Below are positions 7,044-13,750 of a stretch of DNA of 14,479 bases, piece after piece. The stretch comes from CAVPGH01 sp046726955 (GTDB lineage Bacteria; Acidobacteriota; Vicinamibacteria; Fen-336). The position numbers and the translations under genes were made by a program. Below the pieces are notes generated by a model. That model had not been told where the DNA came from. It was given only the letters and a program-made list of their open reading frames with translations, and did no database searches. The stretch is taken from contig JBKPBQ010000494.1 of the NCBI GenBank assembly GCA_046726955.1, forward strand, positions 1-14,479. Direction: 5' to 3'. Every line of letters begins with the position of its first letter. Position 1 is the first letter of the stretch.

Positions 7044-8219
7044 TCAGCCGCGCGCGACGCTCGAGCGCGCGCGCGACGCGGCGACGGCATCCGCGAGCAC
7101 GGAAATGGCCCGATCGACGTCGTCTTCGGTGTTGTAGCGGCCGATTCCGAAGCGCAGTGACGCGTAGACGCGCTCATCAGGCAGTCCGAGAGCGCGCAGC
7201 ACGTGCGATCCCTTGCCTCCCGCCTCGGCGCAGGCGGCTCCTGAGGACACGGCGATCGTCTCGCCGACGGACAGCAGCAGCGTCTCGGCCTCGATTCCCG
7301 AAATCGAGACGTTGAGGTTGCCCGGCAGGCGAGGCTCGAGGGCGCCGTTGACCTCGATTCCCCCGATTTTTTCGCGGAGACCGGTGAGCAGCCGGTCGCG
7401 AAGCGCCCCGATCCTCGCGGGCTCGCCGACCCGGAGGGCTTCGCCCGCGAGGTGTGAGGCTTCTCCGAAGCCGACGATCGCGGGGACGTTCAGCGTGCCG
7501 GATCGGATGCCGCGCTCCTGGCCGCCGCCCTCCATCTGCGGCTGCAAGCGGACCGGCGGCCGCCGTCCGCGCCTGATGTACAGCGCGCCCACACCTTTTG
7601 GACCGTACATCTTGTGCGCGGACAAGCTCATCAAATCGACGCTCCAGTCCTGCACGGAAACAGGAACGCGCCCGACCGCCTGCACGGCGTCGGTGTGGAA
7701 GAGAATCCCGCGCTCGCGACAGAGCGCGCCGATCTCCGCCACCGGCTGGAGCGTCCCGATCTCGTTGTTGGCGGCCATCACCGAGACGAGGACGGTGTCC
7801 GGGCGGAGCGCCGCGGCGACGGCCGACGCGGCGACGACGCCGTCGGGTGCCGCCGCCACTCTCGTCACCTCGAAGCCGTCGCGCTCGAGCGTGCGGCAGG
7901 GCTCGAGCACGGCCGCGTGCTCGAGGACGCTCGTCACCACGTGCCGCCCACGGGACCCCGCCGCCCGCGCGACGCCGCGCACGGCGAGGTTGTCCGCCTC
8001 CGTCGCCCCGGAAGTGAAGACGATCTCCTCGGTTTCGGCGCCGACGAGCGCGGCCACGCGCGCGCGCGCGGCTTCCACCGCCTCGTTGGCCTCGCGCGAA
8101 AGCGCGTGGGCCTTTCCCGAGGGGTTGCCGAAGCGCTCGGAGAAGAACGGCAGCATAGCTTGGAGCACCTCGGGCGCGACCGGAGTCGTGGCGTGGTGGT
8201 CGAGGTAGATCGGCCTCAT
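7044..8219 (-). CDS. Cysteine desulfurase (IscS/NifS type)
   Basis: This PLP enzyme converts cysteine to alanine and passes the sulfur as a persulfide for Fe-S cluster and thio-cofactor assembly. The 391-residue protein begins MRPIYLDHHATTPVAPEVL, the family N-terminus. Landmarks are SGATEADNLAV (70-80), His101 stacking on PLP (SVLEHAAV), Asp177 in FHTDAVQAVG and Lys203 as the Schiff base (SLSAHKMYGPKG). Cys330 in SSGAACAEAG is the persulfide-carrying cysteine, in the longer mobile loop of IscS-type enzymes rather than the SufS type. The start at 8219 is chosen by family length; an in-frame ATG at 8231 is also possible, and neither has a well-spaced ribosome site. No iscU, iscA or suf gene is adjacent, so it may act as a general sulfur donor. 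It lies 223 bp from serA. Confidence 0.95.
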   Translation of the reverse strand: MRPIYLDHHATTPVAPEVLQAMLPFFSERFGNPSGKAHALSREANEAVEAARARVAALVGAETEEIVFTSGATEADNLAVRGVARAAGSRGRHVVTSVLEHAAVLEPCRTLERDGFEVTRVAAAPDGVVAASAVAAALRPDTVLVSVMAANNEIGTLQPVAEIGALCRERGILFHTDAVQAVGRVPVSVQDWSVDLMSLSAHKMYGPKGVGALYIRRGRRPPVRLQPQMEGGGQERGIRSGTLNVPAIVGFGEASHLAGEALRVGEPARIGALRDRLLTGLREKIGGIEVNGALEPRLPGNLNVSISGIEAETLLLSVGETIAVSSGAACAEAGGKGSHVLRALGLPDERVYASLRFGIGRYNTEDDVDRAISVLADAVAASRARSSVARG

Positions 8220-8315
8220 TCCCAGGAGCATACTGGAGGGGGGAGGCACCCTGTAAGGCACCTCACAGTGGATTTCCTGCAATTTCCGTATGGTGCTGGT
8301 GAGGAGGGAGTTGCG
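8220..8315. promoter_or_regulatory. Divergent promoter region with AGGCACC direct repeat
   Basis: This 96-bp gap separates the cysteine desulfurase (-) and the secreted protein gene (+) and must hold both promoters. AGGCACC is repeated at 8244-8250 and 8256-8262, a 12-bp period that would suit a regulator reading one face of the DNA. GAGGAGGGAG (8301-8310) is the ribosome site of the plus-strand gene. TATGGT at 8289-8294 is a weak -10 candidate. No promoter pair is convincing. Confidence 0.3.
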
Positions 8316-8759
8316 ATGTTGAAAAAGCTGGCGTTGGCGGTGACACTCCTGGGTCTCGCCGGAGGGACGATGGCCCAGGAACCCGATGACGAGCAGCCGC
8401 GCCGGGAGCCCGCAGCGACCCACAAGGTCCTGCAGAACCCGTACGACATCGCCTCCTTCTATCGGTCCTCGCAGGGGCAGGGCTCGCAGGGACAGGGCTA
8501 CTTCGGCTACGCCGGCGAGGACGCGCTCGCCGCCCGCTACCCGATCGCGAGCTTCTACCGCAACCACCAGGGCGGCGGCTCCTACCCCGGTGGCTACGGA
8601 TACTCCGCATTCTGGTCGGGCGGCTACGCGGCGCAGCGTCCCGGTCCCGCGCTCTCGATGGGCTATCGCCGGTCGATCGGGCAGAACGGCGATCTGTTCC
8701 TCTTCGCGCCGGTCTTCCTGGCGCCGATCGGGCCGCTCGCGGGAGCGTTCGGATACTAG
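8316..8759 (+). CDS. Small secreted Gly/Tyr/Gln-rich protein with a duplicated IASFYR segment
   Basis: I do not recognise this 147-residue protein. MLKKLALAVTLLGLAGGTMA followed by QEP is a clear Sec signal peptide, with probable signal-peptidase I cleavage after Ala20. The mature part starts acidic (EPDDEQPRREP). It then contains two related units about 32 residues apart: YDIASFYRSSQGQGSQGQGY (43-62) and YPIASFYRNHQGGGSYPGGY (75-94). Both carry IASFYR followed by a flexible Gly/Gln/Ser/Tyr run. The end is hydrophobic (LFLFAPVFLAPIGPLAGAFGY) and could sit in or on a membrane. GAGGAGGGAG ends 5 bases before ATG and fixes the start. It is divergent from the cysteine desulfurase and ends 7 bp from the convergent orphan gene. 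An envelope or surface role is plausible; nothing shows an enzyme. Confidence is high that it is a gene, low on function. Confidence 0.8.
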   Translation: MLKKLALAVTLLGLAGGTMAQEPDDEQPRREPAATHKVLQNPYDIASFYRSSQGQGSQGQGYFGYAGEDALAARYPIASFYRNHQGGGSYPGGYGYSAFWSGGYAAQRPGPALSMGYRRSIGQNGDLFLFAPVFLAPIGPLAGAFGY

Positions 8760-8768
8760 TCGAGTATC
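8752..8768. terminator. Short inverted repeat between convergent stops
   Basis: GATACT (8752-8757) and AGTATC (8763-8768) form a 6-bp stem over a 5-base loop. It spans the TAG of the secreted protein gene and the stop of the convergent orphan gene. There is no T-run, so function as a bidirectional terminator is only a possibility. Confidence 0.2.
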
Positions 8769-9111
8769 AGCTCTCCGTTCCCGTCTCCGGGGGCTGGATC
8801 CCCGCGACCTCGAGGACGCTCAAGCCGACGATCCGGCGGAACCGGTCGTTGTAGCTCTCGATCGGCCCGAGCGTCTCGTCACGCTCCATCCGCTCCAGGC
8901 GGTGCATCGGGTAGAAGAGCGTGCTCAGCCCCAGCCCCGTGTCCTCGCCGCGCGCCTCCTGGCGCATCCAGTCCTCGAAGACGGAGATGTCGAGCCCGCG
9001 GACGGTGACGCCCGCGGGCTGCAGTGCGAGCAGCAGCCCCCAGACCTTCTCCCGCGGGTTGGCCAGGTAGAGGATCACCGGGCTCCCGGGCGGAAGGTCG
9101 TGCGGGCTCAT
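8767..9111 (-). CDS. Conserved-looking hypothetical protein (114 aa), last gene of the recG operon
   Basis: I do not recognise the family. Its ATG overlaps the TGA of the aminotransferase gene (ATGA at 9108-9111), the junction type used throughout this operon, which strongly supports both the gene and its start. There is no signal peptide or membrane helix. Residues 10-41 (SPVILYLANPREKVWGLLLA, then LQPAGVTVRGLDI) look like three to four beta strands. Residues 42-56 (FEDWMRQEARGED) look helical. Residues 62-78 (LSTLFYPMHRLERMERDE) look like a strand pair ending in the Arg/Glu-rich ERMERDE. Residues 85-102 look helical (ESYNDRFRRIVGLSVLEV). This strand-turn-strand order with a central Gly-Leu resembles small Sm-like or SH3-like barrels, but that is only inference. 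Its position suggests a housekeeping or regulatory partner of the upstream genes. Confidence 0.8.
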   Translation of the reverse strand: MSPHDLPPGSPVILYLANPREKVWGLLLALQPAGVTVRGLDISVFEDWMRQEARGEDTGLGLSTLFYPMHRLERMERDETLGPIESYNDRFRRIVGLSVLEVAGIQPPETGTES

Positions 9112-10355
9112 GCCGTGCGCGCCGCCGGCCCCTCCCGCAGGGTGGCGAGGAACTCGCGCATGCGCGAGAGGCCCTCGCGAAGCTCGTCGTGCGAGCGCGC
9201 GAAAGAGAGCCGGACGTAGCCGGGGGCGGAGAAGCCCTCGCCGGGCACCACCGCGACGCCCTTCTCGTCGAGAAGCCGGAGCGAGAGGGCGAGCGTCGTG
9301 GGCACGGCGCGCGTCAGGTAGCCCGCGAGGTTGGGGAAGGCGTAGAAGCCGCCCGCGGGCTCGACCAGCGTCACGTCCGGGAAGGCGCGCAGCGTCGTCT
9401 GCACGAAGTCGCGGCGCTTGCGGTACTCCTCGCGGAGGTGGCGCACGAGGTCCTGCGATCCGGTGAGCGCCTCCACCGCGCCGAGCTGGGCGAACGTCGC
9501 GGGGCTCTGCGTGCTGTGCGAGCACAGGGCGGCGCAGGCGTCGACGAGCGCGCGCGGGCCGAGCACCCAGCCGATGCGCCAGCCGGTCATGCAGTAGGTC
9601 TTGGACGCCGTCCCCAGGACGACGAGGCGGTCGCCGATGCGGTCGCGCAAAGCCTGGAGCACGGGCTCGACCTCGCGGAAGGTGAGGTGCCCGTAGGTGT
9701 CGTCGTAGAGGACGGTGAAGTCGCGGCGGCGGGCGAGCTCGCCGATCTTCAGGAGCTCGTCGCTCTCCACGATCGCTCCCGTCGGGTTGCAGGGCGTGTT
9801 GAGCACGACGGCGCGCGTCTTCTTGGAGACCGCGCGCCCGATCTGCTTGGCGGTGACGCGGAAGCTTTCCTTCTCGGTCGTGCGCACGAAAACGGGCGAC
9901 GCTCCCGCGAGGCGGATCGTCTCGGGGAAGGTCGGCCAGCAGGGCACGGGGACGATCACCTCGTCCCCCTTGTCGAAGAGCGCCTGGCCGATGAGGTAGA
10001 GCGCCTGCTTGCCCCCCACCGTGATCGCGGCCTCCTCGGGCGCGAACGTCACGCCGAAGTCCTGCCGGTACCGCGCCACCACCGCCGCCCGCAGCTCGGG
10101 CAGACCGGCGGCGGGCGTGTACTTCGTGCGGCCGGCGTCGATGGCGGCCTTGCCGGCGGCCGCGACGTGGGCGGGAGTGGGCTGGTCGGGCTCGCCCACG
10201 CTGAAGTCCAGCACGCGCACGCCCTTCGCCTTGAGCGCGCCCGCGCGCTGGGCCATGGCCACCGTCGGGGACACCTCGAGGCTCTTCACGCGGCGGGAGA
10301 GTCGGGGACCGGGCATCGTCTTCTTCTTCATCGTCCTGCTCTTCGTCTCCTTCAT
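9108..10355 (-). CDS. Aspartate-type aminotransferase (class I/II, PLP-dependent)
   Basis: This 415-residue cytoplasmic transaminase of the AAT subfamily Ib type moves an amino group between aspartate (or a related amino acid) and 2-oxoglutarate. LSRRVKSLEVSPTVAM (19-34) and DFSVGEPDQPTPAH (50-63) are the typical N-terminus. The cofactor site comprises Asn190 (NTPCNPTG), Asp218 and Tyr221 (YDDTYG), Lys252 as the Schiff-base lysine (GTASKTYCMTGWRIGW) and Arg382 for the substrate carboxylate (YVRLSFA). ATG 10355 is chosen because AGGAAA lies 7 bases upstream and it overlaps the coaD stop as ATGA. This adds a Lys/Thr-rich stretch (MKETKSRTMKKKT) that relatives lack, and in-frame ATGs at 10331 and 10316 are alternatives. 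Its stop overlaps the next gene. The exact amino donor cannot be told from sequence. Confidence 0.93.
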   Translation of the reverse strand: MKETKSRTMKKKTMPGPRLSRRVKSLEVSPTVAMAQRAGALKAKGVRVLDFSVGEPDQPTPAHVAAAGKAAIDAGRTKYTPAAGLPELRAAVVARYRQDFGVTFAPEEAAITVGGKQALYLIGQALFDKGDEVIVPVPCWPTFPETIRLAGASPVFVRTTEKESFRVTAKQIGRAVSKKTRAVVLNTPCNPTGAIVESDELLKIGELARRRDFTVLYDDTYGHLTFREVEPVLQALRDRIGDRLVVLGTASKTYCMTGWRIGWVLGPRALVDACAALCSHSTQSPATFAQLGAVEALTGSQDLVRHLREEYRKRRDFVQTTLRAFPDVTLVEPAGGFYAFPNLAGYLTRAVPTTLALSLRLLDEKGVAVVPGEGFSAPGYVRLSFARSHDELREGLSRMREFLATLREGPAARTA

Positions 10356-10876
10356 CGTACTTTCCTGAGCCGCGGGGCGGGCCGTTGGGCCGCCCCGTAC
10401 TTCTCGCGCAAGCGCCGCTCCACGACCGGGGGCACGAGGTCGCTCACCCGCCCTCCGAGCTGGAAGACCTCCTTGACCAGCTTCGAGGAGACGTAGGAGT
10501 AGCTCTCCGCCGGCATCATGAACACCGTCTCCATCCGGGGATCGAGGCGGCGGTTCATGAGCGCCATCTGGAACTCGTACTCGAAGTCCGAGATCGCGCG
10601 CAGGCCGCGCACGATCACGGAGGCCCCGATCTTCTCCGCGTAGTCCACGAGGAGGCCGGAGAAGGTGTCGACCCGCACCCGCTTGTTGCCCCGGAACGCC
10701 TCGCGGAGGATGTCCACGCGCTCCTCCACGGAGAAGAGCGGGGCCTTGTCGGGATTGACGAGGATCGCCATCACGACCTCGTTCGTGATGGAGAGGGCGC
10801 GCGAGACGATGTCGACGTGGCCGTTCGTGACGGGGTCGAACGACCCCGGGAAGACGGCGAGGGACTTGCGCTTCAC
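10352..10876 (-). CDS. coaD: Phosphopantetheine adenylyltransferase
   Basis: It transfers AMP from ATP to 4'-phosphopantetheine, giving dephospho-CoA, the penultimate step of CoA synthesis. The 174 residues fit the hexameric bacterial enzyme of about 160 aa plus a short basic tail (AAQRPAPRLRKVR). The nucleotidyltransferase motif is FPGSFDPVTNGH (9-20), with TNGH corresponding to the catalytic T/HxGH. Other landmarks are Lys44 (NPDKAPLF), Arg90 (VRGLRAISDFEYEFQMALMN) and the end motif YVSSKLVKEV (128-137). The start codon is GTG (complement of 10874-10876). It overlaps the rsmD stop as GTGA and has GGGAGGGAG just upstream. RsmD and CoaD are adjacent in many bacteria, so the pairing is expected. 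Its own stop overlaps the aminotransferase start by 4 bases. Confidence 0.97.
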   Translation of the reverse strand: MKRKSLAVFPGSFDPVTNGHVDIVSRALSITNEVVMAILVNPDKAPLFSVEERVDILREAFRGNKRVRVDTFSGLLVDYAEKIGASVIVRGLRAISDFEYEFQMALMNRRLDPRMETVFMMPAESYSYVSSKLVKEVFQLGGRVSDLVPPVVERRLREKYGAAQRPAPRLRKVR

Positions 10877-11463
10877 TCCTCCCTCCCTGGGGTTTTGGAC
10901 CCCGGAGGCGGCTGCCGGTAGAAACTGAGTCGGTGGTCACCCACCCGGACCTCTCGCGTCCGGACGAGGCCCCCTATTGTCTCCGGGAGCACCTTCTTGT
11001 GGAAGTGCTCGGCCACCGCGACCCCGCCCTCGGCGAGGAGGCCGCTGGTCCCGATCCGTTCGAGGACCGGCTCGTAGAGCTCGCCCGCATAGGGCGGGTC
11101 GAGGTAGACGACGTCGAAGCGCAGCCCCTGGTCGGCGAACGCCTCCACCGCGACGCGCGCGTCCTGGCGAAAGACCTGCACTTCCCCGCCGGCGTTCTGA
11201 AGGGCGCGAGCGTTCTCCTGCACGGCGGCCACCGCGGGGCCGCTCGTGTCCACGAGCACGACTCTCGACGCGCCGCGCGAGAGCGCCTCGAGGCCGATGG
11301 CACCGCTGCCCGCGAACGCATCGAGGAAGCGCGCGCCCGGAAGCTCCGGAGCGAGGATGTCGAAGAGCGTCTGGCGGACGCGTGCACCCGTGGGACGCGT
11401 CTCCAGCCCCCGCGGCGACTTGAGCCGCCGTCCCTTGCTTTGGCCGGCGAGGATGCGGCTCAT
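10873..11463 (-). CDS. rsmD: 16S rRNA (guanine966-N2)-methyltransferase
   Basis: It methylates N2 of G966 in 16S rRNA using S-adenosylmethionine. The 196-residue protein begins MSRILAGQSKGRRLKSPRGL, with RPTGARVRQTLFDIL (23-37), the usual RsmD N-terminus. FLDAFAGSGAIGLEALSRGA (47-66) is the SAM-binding motif I. VVLVDTS (68-74) carries the acidic residue for the ribose, and VVYLDPPY (118-125) is the catalytic motif IV of N2-guanine methylases. The C-terminus is short and basic (RQPPPGSKTPGREE). The start at 11463 overlaps the recG TGA (ATGA, 11460-11463). The stop overlaps the coaD GTG. Translation is therefore probably coupled to both neighbours. Confidence 0.95.
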   Translation of the reverse strand: MSRILAGQSKGRRLKSPRGLETRPTGARVRQTLFDILAPELPGARFLDAFAGSGAIGLEALSRGASRVVLVDTSGPAVAAVQENARALQNAGGEVQVFRQDARVAVEAFADQGLRFDVVYLDPPYAGELYEPVLERIGTSGLLAEGGVAVAEHFHKKVLPETIGGLVRTREVRVGDHRLSFYRQPPPGSKTPGREE

Positions 11464-13568
11464 CCCACGCGGGCGAGGCCGAAGCGGCGCTCCCACCCGC
11501 CCTTCTCCAGGAACGCCTGCAGGGCCTCGGGCGTCTCCGCCTCGTCCACGCAGCGGAAGGCCTCCACCCGCGCCTTCTCCAGCAGGTCGCGGTCGCGGAA
11601 GAGGTGGGCGACGCGGAAGCTCGGCATCCCCCACTGCCGCGTGCCGAAGAAGTCGCCGGGGCCGCGGATCTCGAGGTCCTTCTCCGCGATCACGAAGCCG
11701 TTCTCCGTCGCCGTCATCACGTCGAGCCGGGCCCGCGCAACCTCCGAGAGCTTGCCGTAGGTGAGGAGCACGCAGGTCGAGCGGTGCGAGCTGCGGCCCA
11801 CGCGGCCGCGGAGCTGGTGGAGCTGGGCGAGCCCGAAGCGCTCCGCGTGCTCGATCACCATCGTGGTGGCGTTGGGGACGTCCACCCCGACCTCGACCAC
11901 GGTCGTGGACACGAGCACCTGGATCTCCCCGCGGGCGAAGCCGCCCATGACCTCGTCCTTCTCGGAGGGCTTGAGCCGGCCATGGAGGAGGCCTACGCGG
12001 ACCTCGGGGAGCGCCTCCTGCCACTCGCGGGCCGCCTCCGTGGCCGCGCGCACGTCCTCGAGCTTCTCCGACTCCTCGATCAGCGGGTAGACGACGTAGA
12101 CCTGGCGTCCTTCCCCGACCGCGCGGCGGGTGACGTCCAGGACTTCTCGGCGGTCGGCCTGGGTGCGCTGCCGGGTCTCGATCGGCGTGCGGCCAGGCGG
12201 CTTCTCGTCCACGAGCGACACGTCGAGGTCGCCGTAGGCGGTGAGGGCGAGCGTCCGCGGGATCGGTGTGGCCGTCATCACGAGCACGTCCACGTCGTAG
12301 CCCTTCTTCCGGAGGTCGTCGCGCTGCAGCACCCCGAAGCGGTGCTGCTCGTCCACGACGGCAAGCCCGAGCCGGTGGAACTCCACCCCGCCCTGGATGA
12401 GCGCGTGCGTGCCCACCGCGATCCGCGCCTCACCGGAGGCGAGCGCCTGGAGCGCCGCCTTGCGCTCCTTGCCCTTGACCGACGCGGTGAGGAGGCACGG
12501 ACGGTAGGCCGTGCGCGCGAGCAGCCTCCGGAACGTCAGGAAGTGCTGCTCGGCGAGGATCTCCGTGGGTGCCATGAACGCGGCCTGGTAGCCGTCCTCG
12601 AGCGCCACCGCCATCGCGAGCAGGGCCACGATCGTCTTGCCCGACCCCACGTCTCCCTGGATGAGCCGGTTCATGGGGTGCGGCGAGCGCATGTCGTCGG
12701 CGATCTCGCGGAGCACGCGCTTCTGGGCAGCGGTCAGCGGGAAGGGCAGGATCTTCTTGACGAGCTCGCGCGTCGCATCCGTGATCGCGAACGCGGTGCC
12801 CTTGCGCTCGCGCCTGAGGCCGCTCCGGCGGCGGGCGAGGCCGAGCTGGAAGAGGAAGAGCTCCTCCAGGATGAGCCGCAGGTGGCCCGGGCTGCGGAAG
12901 CGGTTGAGCGCGTCGATGTCGTCGTCCGCAGTCGGGACGTGCACGCGGCGCAGGGCATCGGCCCGTCCGACGATGCCGAGCCTCTGGCGGATCTCGGGAG
13001 GGAGGGGATCCTCGAGCGTGTCCGGCACCTGCGACGACAGCTGGAAGAGCACGCGGCGCAGGGCCTTCCCCGTGAGGGGACCGAGCTTCTCGTAGACGGG
13101 CACCATGCGTCCGGTGTGGATGCCCGCCGCTTCCCCGTCCTCCTCGAAGACCTCGTACTGCGGCGACATCATGACGAGCTGCCGCGAGCCGTAGGAGTCG
13201 CGCTCCACCGCCCCGAAGAGGACGACGCGCGTCCCCTGCTTGAGCACGTCCTTCAGGAAGGGCTGGTTGAACCAGAGCGCCTTCAGCAGCCGCCCGCTGC
13301 CGTCGTCCAGCCGGGCCTCGTAGAGCGTCATGCGCCGTGCGCGCCGCAGCCCCGCCACGACCAGCCGGCCCGAGACCGAGCACTTCATCCCCGGCTTCAG
13401 CTCGGCCACCCGCGCGAACTTCGTCCGGTCCTCGTAGCGCATGGGCACGTGCAGCAGGATGTCCTCGGCGGTCGCGATGCCGAGCTTCCGGAGGGCGTCC
13501 GCGCGCTGCGGGCCCACGCCCTTCACGTACTGGACCGGGGACTGGAGATCCATCGCCCGCTCGATCAT
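11460..13568 (-). CDS. recG: ATP-dependent DNA helicase RecG
   Basis: RecG remodels stalled forks and branched recombination intermediates. The 702 residues from ATG 13568 fit the family (about 690). Residues 10-32 (SPVQYVKGVGPQRADALRKL) are the helix-hairpin-helix-like start, and about 55-145 is the OB-fold wedge domain. Helicase motifs follow: GDVGSGKT Walker A (305-312), VDEQHRFG Walker B (405-412), MTATPIPRTL motif III (431-440) and QLRGRVGRS motif VI (585-593). The TRG translocation motif is GFVIAEKDLEIRGPGDFFGT (624-643). An alternative ATG at 13553 would begin MDLQSPVQ. A longer in-frame extension to 13688 encodes low-complexity sequence unlike RecG, so it was rejected. The ribosome site before 13568 is poor (GTGGG immediately upstream). 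The gene leads the five-gene overlapping operon and is divergent from the ATP-grasp gene. Confidence 0.96.
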   Translation of the reverse strand: MIERAMDLQSPVQYVKGVGPQRADALRKLGIATAEDILLHVPMRYEDRTKFARVAELKPGMKCSVSGRLVVAGLRRARRMTLYEARLDDGSGRLLKALWFNQPFLKDVLKQGTRVVLFGAVERDSYGSRQLVMMSPQYEVFEEDGEAAGIHTGRMVPVYEKLGPLTGKALRRVLFQLSSQVPDTLEDPLPPEIRQRLGIVGRADALRRVHVPTADDDIDALNRFRSPGHLRLILEELFLFQLGLARRRSGLRRERKGTAFAITDATRELVKKILPFPLTAAQKRVLREIADDMRSPHPMNRLIQGDVGSGKTIVALLAMAVALEDGYQAAFMAPTEILAEQHFLTFRRLLARTAYRPCLLTASVKGKERKAALQALASGEARIAVGTHALIQGGVEFHRLGLAVVDEQHRFGVLQRDDLRKKGYDVDVLVMTATPIPRTLALTAYGDLDVSLVDEKPPGRTPIETRQRTQADRREVLDVTRRAVGEGRQVYVVYPLIEESEKLEDVRAATEAAREWQEALPEVRVGLLHGRLKPSEKDEVMGGFARGEIQVLVSTTVVEVGVDVPNATTMVIEHAERFGLAQLHQLRGRVGRSSHRSTCVLLTYGKLSEVARARLDVMTATENGFVIAEKDLEIRGPGDFFGTRQWGMPSFRVAHLFRDRDLLEKARVEAFRCVDEAETPEALQAFLEKGGWERRFGLARVG

Positions 13569-13616
13569 CCCACGGCGACGGACAGGGAAGGTCCGATCCC
13601 GTCGGTCGTGGACATT

Positions 13617-13633
13617 TGTCGAAAGAGGCGACA
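13617..13633. promoter_or_regulatory. Dyad TGTCG-N7-CGACA, possible activator site
   Basis: TGTCG (13617-13621) and CGACA (13629-13633) form a perfect 5+5 inverted repeat with a 7-base spacer. Its centre is about 84 bases upstream of the start site predicted from the sigma-54 box, the usual range for an enhancer-binding activator. The same dyad lies in the recG leader region, so a hairpin in that transcript is an alternative. Confidence 0.3.
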
Positions 13634-13682
13634 GAGGACACAGGCGAGCTGCTGGGGTCGGTGACGGGATCGCGAGGACCCG

Positions 13683-13698
13683 CGGCACGGCGCTTGCA
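13683..13698 (+). promoter_or_regulatory. Candidate sigma-54 (RpoN) -24/-12 promoter of the ATP-grasp gene
   Basis: The sequence CGGCACG-GCGC-TTGCA matches the consensus TGGCACG-N4-TTGCA at all specified positions but the first. The invariant GG (13684-13685) and GC (13696-13697) are exactly 10 bases apart, as required. Transcription would start about 13709, leaving a leader of roughly 40 bases to ATG 13751. The match is on the correct strand and inside an intergenic region, which raises confidence; a chance match in GC-rich DNA is still possible. Confidence 0.55.
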
Positions 13699-13750
13699 CT
13701 GACTGGCCTCCGTGGAAGGCGCCACGGGCGTCACGGTTCTGAGAGCTGAA

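Larger units (their letters stand above)
13569..13750. other. Divergent region between recG and the ATP-grasp gene
   Basis: These 182 bases hold the candidate sigma-54 promoter (13683-13698) and the TGTCG/CGACA dyad (13617-13633) listed separately. A promoter for recG must also lie here, but I see no convincing -35/-10 pair on the minus strand. GATCCCGTC and GACGGGATC are present near 13596 and 13663, giving a long-range inverted repeat that brackets the dyad. No open frame here looks like a gene. Confidence 0.4.

Noticed and set aside
8220..8567. Upstream extension of the cysteine desulfurase frame
   Set aside because: It would overlap the secreted protein gene and add residues no family member has; the family start MxxIYLDHHATTP is at 8219.
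11604..13664. 686-codon open frame on the plus strand opposite recG
   Set aside because: Low-information antisense reading; recG is intact with all helicase motifs on the minus strand.
13569..13688. 40-residue N-terminal extension of RecG
   Set aside because: The added residues are low complexity (Pro/Arg/Ser) and precede the normal family start; no ribosome site supports 13688.
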